The position numbers were made by a program, and so were the translations under genes. Shown here piece after piece: positions 5,302 through 9,676 of a stretch of DNA of 9,676 nt. The notes under the pieces are model-generated. The model was given only the letters and a program-made list of their open reading frames with translations, had not been told where the DNA came from and did not search any database. The stretch lies in NCBI GenBank assembly GCA_002478225.1, contig DLMV01000003.1:5930-15605 (forward strand), in the 5' to 3' direction. This stretch comes from Deltaproteobacteria bacterium UBA7527 (GTDB lineage Bacteria > Desulfobacterota > Syntrophorhabdia > Syntrophorhabdales > Syntrophorhabdaceae). The stretch's first letter is position 1. Each line of letters begins with the position of its first letter.

Positions 5302-6279
5302 ATGTTAAATTCCATAACCGACATTGAGGACATACGGGTAGGGCACGTATCCGATCCCGTAGGCTGCACAGGCTGCACGGTCATTCTCTGTGAGAAAGGC
5401 GCTGTGTGCGGGATAGACGTGCGCGGGAGCGCGTCGGGCACGCGGCAGGTAGATGCGCTTAACATCAGTCATATCGTCGAGCAGGTACACGCTATCCTGC
5501 TCTCCGGCGGCAGTTCCTTCGGCCTCGATGCAGCCACAGGCGTTGCCCGCTATCTTGAGGAGAAAGGAGTCGGCTTTGACGTCGGCATCGCAAGAATTCC
5601 GATCGTCCCTACGGCAGTGATATTCGACCTTTTCATGGGCAGCCCGAAGGCGAGGCCAACCCCCGAGATGGGCTATCAGGCGTGCCTTAATGCCGGACTT
5701 GAAGTAGAGGAGGGAAGCGTTGGAGCGGGTACTGGAGCAACCGTCGGCAAGCTCTTTGATCTCTCCAGGGCGATGAAGGGAGGGCTTGGTACGAGCAGTA
5801 TTATCATGCCTGACGGGCTGAAGGTGGGGGCCCTTGTCGTTGTCAATGCCTTCGGCGATATTATCGATAACGTTACCGGGAAGATCATTGTCGGCGCCAG
5901 GACCGCAGAAAAGAGCATGGAATTTGCCAACACGGTGAACAGCCTAAAGCAGGGCCACGTGAAAAAACAGTTCGGCATCGTGAATACAACGCTCGGCGTT
6001 GTGGCAACGAATGCTCGCTTTAACAAGCGGGAGATCACGAAGGTCGCGCAAATGGCCCAGGGCGGGCTTATCAAGACCATAAGCCCCGTGCATACGACGT
6101 TTGACGGCGATCTTGTTTTTGCGATCTCTGCGGGGACAGTGGAGGCGGACATAAACAAGGTCGGCGTCCTCGGCGAGTTCGTAATTACCGAAGCGATCAA
6201 AAGGGCGGTCAAAAAAGCCGACGGCTTCGGGATCATCCCGGCCTTCAAAGACATTACAAAAGGCTGGAAGACAACGTGA
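5302..6279 (+). CDS. P1/DmpA-family N-terminal-nucleophile peptidase (family S58)
   Basis: 325 residues from the ATG at 5302. Members begin with a short form of ITDI..IRVGH, exactly as here, which favours this start over the GTG at 5254, which has no ribosome site and only adds 16 unusual residues; AAGG lies 8 bases before 5302. Family marks: GCTVILCEKGAVCGIDVRG, LLSGGSSFGLDAATGV at 67-82, GAGTGATVGK at 141-150, and VNTTLGVVATNA followed by HTTFDGD. Known: DmpA and ThnT are made as a precursor and cut themselves before a Ser or Thr, which becomes the nucleophile; by comparison with ThnT (cut at Asn-Thr) the bond would be Asn228-Thr229. DmpA acts as an aminopeptidase on D- and L-substrates, but the substrate of this branch is unknown. 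It probably shares a transcript with the Sir2 gene, which overlaps its stop. Confidence 0.92.
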   Translation: MLNSITDIEDIRVGHVSDPVGCTGCTVILCEKGAVCGIDVRGSASGTRQVDALNISHIVEQVHAILLSGGSSFGLDAATGVARYLEEKGVGFDVGIARIPIVPTAVIFDLFMGSPKARPTPEMGYQACLNAGLEVEEGSVGAGTGATVGKLFDLSRAMKGGLGTSSIIMPDGLKVGALVVVNAFGDIIDNVTGKIIVGARTAEKSMEFANTVNSLKQGHVKKQFGIVNTTLGVVATNARFNKREITKVAQMAQGGLIKTISPVHTTFDGDLVFAISAGTVEADINKVGVLGEFVITEAIKRAVKKADGFGIIPAFKDITKGWKTT

Positions 6280-7046
6280 TGAACGGGAAAGAGAGAGAAA
6301 AAGAAATGGATGATTATCAGAAGGTGGCGGGATTGATAAAGGAGCGCGGGCATGTTGTTGCATTCACCGGCGCCGGCATATCGGTGGAAAGCGGGATCCC
6401 GGCATTTCGCGGCGGCCAGGGGCTCTGGGAAAAGTACGATCCGATGGAATATGCGCATATCAGCGCATTCGCCGGCAATCCGGAAAAGGTCTGGGTCATG
6501 CTGAGGGAGATGTCGGCGGTTATCTTTCAATCGCAGCCGAGCCCTGCGCATATTGCCTTGAACAGCCTTGAAAAGAAAGGTTTCCTGAAGGCGGTGATAA
6601 CCCAGAATGTCGACGGCCTTCATTATGTTGCAGGCAATACAAATGTCATAGAATACCACGGCAATCACCGGTGGCTCATCTGCATGAGCTGCAGGAAGCG
6701 CATTCCCCTTACCCCTGAGCTGGTGGGCGTTCATCCCTATCCCCGGTGCGAGAAGTGCAACAAGGCATTAAAGCCGGACGTGGTCTTCTTCGGCGAAGGG
6801 ATCCCGATGATCGAGATGCTCAGGGCAAACGAAGAGGCAAACAGATGCAACGTCATGTTCATCATAGGCACTTCAGGCGTCGTCTATCCTGCAGCCGATA
6901 TCCCATATGTAGCAAAATCCAAAGGGGCAACGATCGTTGAGGTCAATGTTGAGTCAACGCCGTTCACCTCGTCGATCACCGATCACTTTCTCTCCGGAAC
7001 GGCATCCCAGGTATTGCCGAAGATCGTGGAACTGATGGAAGAATGA
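6279..7046 (+). CDS. cobB: Sir2-family NAD-dependent protein deacylase
   Basis: 255 residues. Removes acyl groups from lysines using NAD, giving nicotinamide and O-acyl-ADP-ribose. Visible: NAD-binding GAGISVESGIPAFRG at 31-45, TQNVDGLH at 108-115, catalytic His127 in YHG, a four-Cys zinc site (Cys135, Cys138, Cys157, Cys160), PDVVFFGE at 166-173, GTSGVVYPAA at 197-206 and VEVN near 220-223. The Tyr-x-x-Arg pair that marks desuccinylases of the SIRT5/CobB type is not seen after GNPEKVW, so plain deacetylase activity is more likely. The ATG at 6279 overlaps the peptidase TGA (TGATG), with GGAAG 8 bases upstream; a later ATG at 6306 is possible and would still keep the whole fold. The tight overlap suggests co-translation with the P1 peptidase. 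Confidence 0.95.
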   Translation: MNGKEREKEMDDYQKVAGLIKERGHVVAFTGAGISVESGIPAFRGGQGLWEKYDPMEYAHISAFAGNPEKVWVMLREMSAVIFQSQPSPAHIALNSLEKKGFLKAVITQNVDGLHYVAGNTNVIEYHGNHRWLICMSCRKRIPLTPELVGVHPYPRCEKCNKALKPDVVFFGEGIPMIEMLRANEEANRCNVMFIIGTSGVVYPAADIPYVAKSKGATIVEVNVESTPFTSSITDHFLSGTASQVLPKIVELMEE

Positions 7047-7099
7047 AAAGTTTTCACGACCAAGCTGAAACCGAAGAACAGATATGATGAAGCAGGCAC

Positions 7100-7128
7100 G
7101 AAATTCTAATATCGAAGCACTAAACAAT
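7100..7128 (+). repeat. dispersed repeat end, inverted partner of 3813-3841
   Basis: GAAATTCTAATATCGAAGCA and on to TAAACAAT; the reverse complement matches 3813-3841 at 25 of 29 positions. It opens a roughly 100-base AT-rich tract (7100-7200) with short internal complementarity (CAAAGCCAT against ATGTTTTG) and a doubled CGATATA at 7187-7200. The rest of the gap 7047-7241 shows no gene. Confidence 0.6.
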
Positions 7129-7207
7129 ATCAAAATTCAAATATTAAATGTTCGAAACAAAGCCATGACATTTATGTTTTGCATTTCGATATACGATATA
7201 CGGATCT

Positions 7208-7230
7208 GCTATGAGCTATCAGCTATGAGC
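7208..7230 (+). repeat. short tandem repeat before the manC-like gene
   Basis: GCTATGAGC occurs at 7208-7216 and 7222-7230 with a 14-base period. It ends about 10 bases before the ATG at 7242 and so occupies the leader and ribosome-site region. Strings like this occur as low-complexity intergenic repeats; no function is claimed. Confidence 0.4.
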
Positions 7231-7241
7231 CGAGAGCTAAC

Positions 7242-7994
7242 ATGAAGCATGCATACGTTGTAATCATGGCCGGGGGCAAAGGAGAGCGGTTCTGGCCTCT
7301 GAGCACCGGCAACATCCCCAAGCCGTTTCTCAATATAACCGGCGACAAGACCCTCATCCAGTCGACCGTCGAGAGGGCCATGCGGATCGTGTCTGCAGAG
7401 AAGATTTACGTTGTCCTCGGCAAGAAGCACCTCGCCATTGCAAGGCGGCAACTGCCTTTCCTTCCGTTAAGTAATTTCATTATTGAGCCTGAGGGAAAAG
7501 ATACGGCGCCGTGCATAGGTCTCGCAGCGATAACGCTCCTGGAGTCCATGGAACATCATATGCCTGAGCTTTATAAAGGGCTGCTCGAGATAAAAGGCTG
7601 CCTGGGTGCAAACAAAAAAACCGCGGTCAGCAGGATCTTTGCGGGCCTCACAAAGATCTCCATAGATTACGGATTGATGCAGAAGGCGCGCAATGTGGCG
7701 ATGGTTCCCGCCCGTTTTGCATGGGATGATATCGGCACATGGGCCTCGCTTGCGCGGGCGTCGATCGCCGATGGACACGGCAATGCCCAAAAAGGCAGCG
7801 TCGTCAGCATAGACACAAAGGGCTACGTGATCCACGGCAAGGGTGTGACGATAGGCGCCATCGGGGTCTCCGGCCTTGTAATCGTTGCCACGAAAGACAG
7901 CGTCCTTGTCTGCGATATTGACAGGACGCAGGAAGTACGGGAGATAGCGAAACAACTCTCAGCAAGAACAGAAAAAGCAAGAAGTAGGAAGTAA
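7242..7994 (+). CDS. manC: mannose-1-phosphate guanylyltransferase with internal in-frame deletion
   Basis: 250 residues, against about 350 in the family. The enzyme makes GDP-mannose for polysaccharides. The start is normal: VIMAGGKGERFWPLS (nucleotide-binding GGxGxRxxP) at 7-21, then IIEPEGKDTAPCIGLAAI at 80-97. The family would next have the PADH metal-binding segment, ETGYGYI and the EKPD/LWNSG region, about 100 residues in all; here the text jumps straight to LLESMEHHMPELYKGLLEI, which belongs after LWNSG. The end is normal again: KISIDYGLM at 138-145, WDDIGTW at 161-167 and the C-terminal beta part. The frame is kept across the join (7524-7541). Without the metal-binding Asp the protein should not make GDP-mannose, so this is probably a functional pseudogene, or an assembly collapse. 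The ribosome site is weak. Confidence 0.85.
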   Translation: MKHAYVVIMAGGKGERFWPLSTGNIPKPFLNITGDKTLIQSTVERAMRIVSAEKIYVVLGKKHLAIARRQLPFLPLSNFIIEPEGKDTAPCIGLAAITLLESMEHHMPELYKGLLEIKGCLGANKKTAVSRIFAGLTKISIDYGLMQKARNVAMVPARFAWDDIGTWASLARASIADGHGNAQKGSVVSIDTKGYVIHGKGVTIGAIGVSGLVIVATKDSVLVCDIDRTQEVREIAKQLSARTEKARSRK

Positions 7995-8033
7995 GCAGTA
8001 AAAAGCCTTTAGTGCATACTACCTACCGTTTTT
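7984..8033 (+). terminator. terminator-like hairpin after the manC-like gene
   Basis: Arms 7984-8002 (GTAGGAAGTAAGCAGTAAA) and 8008-8026 (TTTAGTGCATACTACCTAC) pair at 16 of 19 positions with a 5-base loop, followed by CG and TTTTT (8029-8033). The left arm overlaps the last codons of the upstream gene. The long AT-rich stem is unusual for an intrinsic terminator and may be a repeat doing that job. It separates the manC-like gene from comM. Confidence 0.5.
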
Positions 8034-8061
8034 AGCCGATATATACAAGGGGGGATTTCAG

Positions 8062-9594
8062 GTGATCTCAAAGGTTTCTACAGCCACGGTATACGGTATA
8101 GACGGCATTAAGATCGATGTGGAAGTGGATATATCCTACGGGCTGCCTGCGTTCAGCATTGTAGGACTGCCGGAGACCTCTGTCAGGGAGAGCAAGGAAC
8201 GGGTAAGGGCTGCTATCAAGAACAGCGGCTTTGAATTCCCTAACGACCGCATTACGATAAACCTTGCGCCGGCCGATGTGAGAAAAGAGGGCTCATCGTT
8301 CGACCTGCCGATCGCAATAGGCGTCCTTACTGCCATGGGGGTCATGAAAGAAGAGGACGTCAGGAGCTATCTCATTGCCGGTGAACTGTCGCTCGACGGA
8401 AGGATCAAAGGCGTCCGCGGTGTTCTGCCGATCACGATACTCGCAAACAAGGAAGGATACAGGAAGGTAATTGTTCCACTGGAGAATGGACGGGAAGCGT
8501 CTATCGTAAAAGGCATCCGAGCATACGGCACGGGCCACATACTCGAGATCGTCCATTTTTTCAAAGGGGAAGGCAGCCTGAAGGATTTTACCTCCCATGG
8601 CGGGTTCCGGGAAGCCGGCATGCGGAAAGACGGCCTTGATTTTTCAGACATCAAGGGGCAGTCGCAGGCAAAGAGGGCGCTTGAGATAGCCGCAAGCGGC
8701 GGCCACAATATCCTCATGATAGGCCCTCCGGGATCAGGCAAGACAATGCTTGCCAGGAGGATACCGACGATCCTTCCCCGGCTGCATTACGAAGAGGCGA
8801 TCGAAGCGACAAAGATCCACAGCATTGCCGGCTGCTTAAGCTCCCGCGGACACATTCTTGTTGAAAGGCCATTCAGGGCGCCTCACCATACAATTTCAGA
8901 TGCAGGCCTGATTGGCGGCGGGCACATACCGAAGCCGGGGGAAGTTAGCCTTGCCCACACCGGCGTCTTGTTCCTCGATGAATTTCCGGAGTTCAGACGA
9001 AACGCCCTCGACGCCCTCCGCCAACCGCTCGAAGACGGACACGTGACCATCTCCAGGGTTACCCACGCCATTACATTTCCCGCGCGGTTTATGCTTGTGG
9101 CAGCCATGAACCCCTGTCCCTGCGGTTATTTCGGGGACACACGAAAGGCCTGTAGATGCAGCGGGTCCCAGATTCACCGCTACAGATCAAAGGTCTCCGG
9201 GCCGCTCCTGGACAGGATGGATATACATATCGAGGTGCCCCCCGTGACAATACGGGAGCTTTCGCTGGACAGGGAAGAAGAATCTTCGGAAAGGATACAG
9301 AAAAGGGTTGCGGCCGCGCGGAGCATACAGGAAGAAAGATTCCGCGACAGGAAGATCTACGCCAACAGTCAGATGGCGGTGAGGATGGTGAAAAAATATT
9401 GCGTTCTCAACGGCAATGCCGGCAGCCTGCTGGAAAAGGCTGTTGAGAAGTTCGGCCTGTCCCCCCGCGCTTATCACAGAATCTTGAAGGTTGCCCGCAC
9501 CATCGCCGATCTCGAAGCGCGTGACCGCATCGAAGAGCCGCACATTGCAGAGGCGATCCAGTACAGGGCGCTCGATAAACGGCTGACAATCTAG
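8062..9594 (+). CDS. comM: YifB/ComM-family AAA+ ATPase (Mg-chelatase-like)
   Basis: 510 residues, full family length. In naturally competent bacteria ComM is a hexameric helicase that drives branch migration during integration of incoming DNA; the role in non-competent hosts is less clear. Domains: N-terminal ChlI/Lon-like fold (1-170, with GLPAFSIVGLPETSVRESKE and NLAPAD..KEG..FDLPIA), AAA+ module from about 190 with Walker A GPPGSGKT at 221-228, FRAPHHTISDAGLIGGG at 271-287, Walker B VLFLDEFPEF at 302-311, LLDRMD at 382-387, and a C-terminal Mg_chelatase_C helical region with LSPRAYHRILKVARTIADL at 466-484. Cysteines in PCPCGYFGD and ACRCSG (352, 354, 364, 366) look like a zinc-type knuckle typical of the family. 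The start is GTG at 8062, with AGGGGGG about 7 bases upstream. No obvious terminator follows. Confidence 0.97.
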   Translation: MISKVSTATVYGIDGIKIDVEVDISYGLPAFSIVGLPETSVRESKERVRAAIKNSGFEFPNDRITINLAPADVRKEGSSFDLPIAIGVLTAMGVMKEEDVRSYLIAGELSLDGRIKGVRGVLPITILANKEGYRKVIVPLENGREASIVKGIRAYGTGHILEIVHFFKGEGSLKDFTSHGGFREAGMRKDGLDFSDIKGQSQAKRALEIAASGGHNILMIGPPGSGKTMLARRIPTILPRLHYEEAIEATKIHSIAGCLSSRGHILVERPFRAPHHTISDAGLIGGGHIPKPGEVSLAHTGVLFLDEFPEFRRNALDALRQPLEDGHVTISRVTHAITFPARFMLVAAMNPCPCGYFGDTRKACRCSGSQIHRYRSKVSGPLLDRMDIHIEVPPVTIRELSLDREEESSERIQKRVAAARSIQEERFRDRKIYANSQMAVRMVKKYCVLNGNAGSLLEKAVEKFGLSPRAYHRILKVARTIADLEARDRIEEPHIAEAIQYRALDKRLTI

Positions 9595-9676
9595 GCATGA
9601 TTATGCATTAGGATCAGCGCAGCGTTGGGATATCCAAGCGAACACGCAGTTAAACCAGTTCATAGCTCATGGTGCG

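Noticed and set aside
5676..6734. 352-residue open frame on the minus strand
   Set aside because: It lies opposite the P1 peptidase and Sir2 genes, which have clear family motifs; the antisense translation shows no recognisable domain.
9595..9676. Tail of the window, including CATAGCTCAT at 9661-9670
   Set aside because: No gene or terminator is visible. The string resembles the inverse of part of the 7208-7230 repeat, but only about 9-10 bases agree, too short to call.
1..9676. CRISPR array, tRNA or rRNA genes
   Set aside because: No regularly spaced identical repeats and no tRNA- or rRNA-like stretches were found on either strand by eye.

Overview
The window looks like a piece of chromosome from a Gram-negative, probably environmental bacterium. 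Rhs tips, three signal peptides with lipoboxes, and RAYT-type transposase relics argue for an outer membrane. The core genes have the flavour of Nitrospirota or Desulfobacterota, but that placement is an impression from memory and was not tested.

Region 1 (1-3610) is an accessory toxin/immunity array. The window opens inside the end of an Rhs-repeat protein: the visible frame starts CRNNPV..TDPSGH, the classic end of the Rhs core, and continues into a Gly/Ala-rich hinge and a variable tip. A small lipoprotein follows (956-1255). A second, orphan Rhs tip (1246-1953) shares the hinge almost base for base with the first and is followed by a second lipoprotein (1959-2510). A third hinge fragment (about 2535-2747) has lost its toxin part. 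A fourth, unrelated tip is fused in frame to the first ~27 codons of a RAYT transposase (2798-3130) and is followed by a third lipoprotein (3149-3610). The repeated plan is polymorphic tip plus lipoprotein, which suggests tip/immunity pairs whose immunity proteins are membrane anchored.

Region 2 (3611-3861) is the border between the accessory array and the conserved genes. It holds a second RAYT 5' relic, a GC hairpin and one end of a dispersed repeat whose inverted copy lies at 7100-7128.

Region 3 (3862-9594) holds housekeeping-type genes. A Crp/Fnr-family regulator on the minus strand is divergent from a plus-strand run: purE (purine synthesis), a P1/DmpA-family self-processing peptidase, and a Sir2 NAD-dependent deacylase whose start overlaps the peptidase stop. 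After a repeat-bearing gap comes a mannose-1-phosphate guanylyltransferase lacking about 100 internal residues, then a terminator-like hairpin, then full-length comM/yifB. The last 82 bases show nothing I can name.

The most interesting material is the tandem tip/lipoprotein array, the pair of related tips sharing a P..N..A..HD pattern, the RAYT-tip fusion frame, and the internally deleted manC-like gene. There are no rRNA, tRNA or CRISPR features, and no gene-free stretch exceeds 300 bases.
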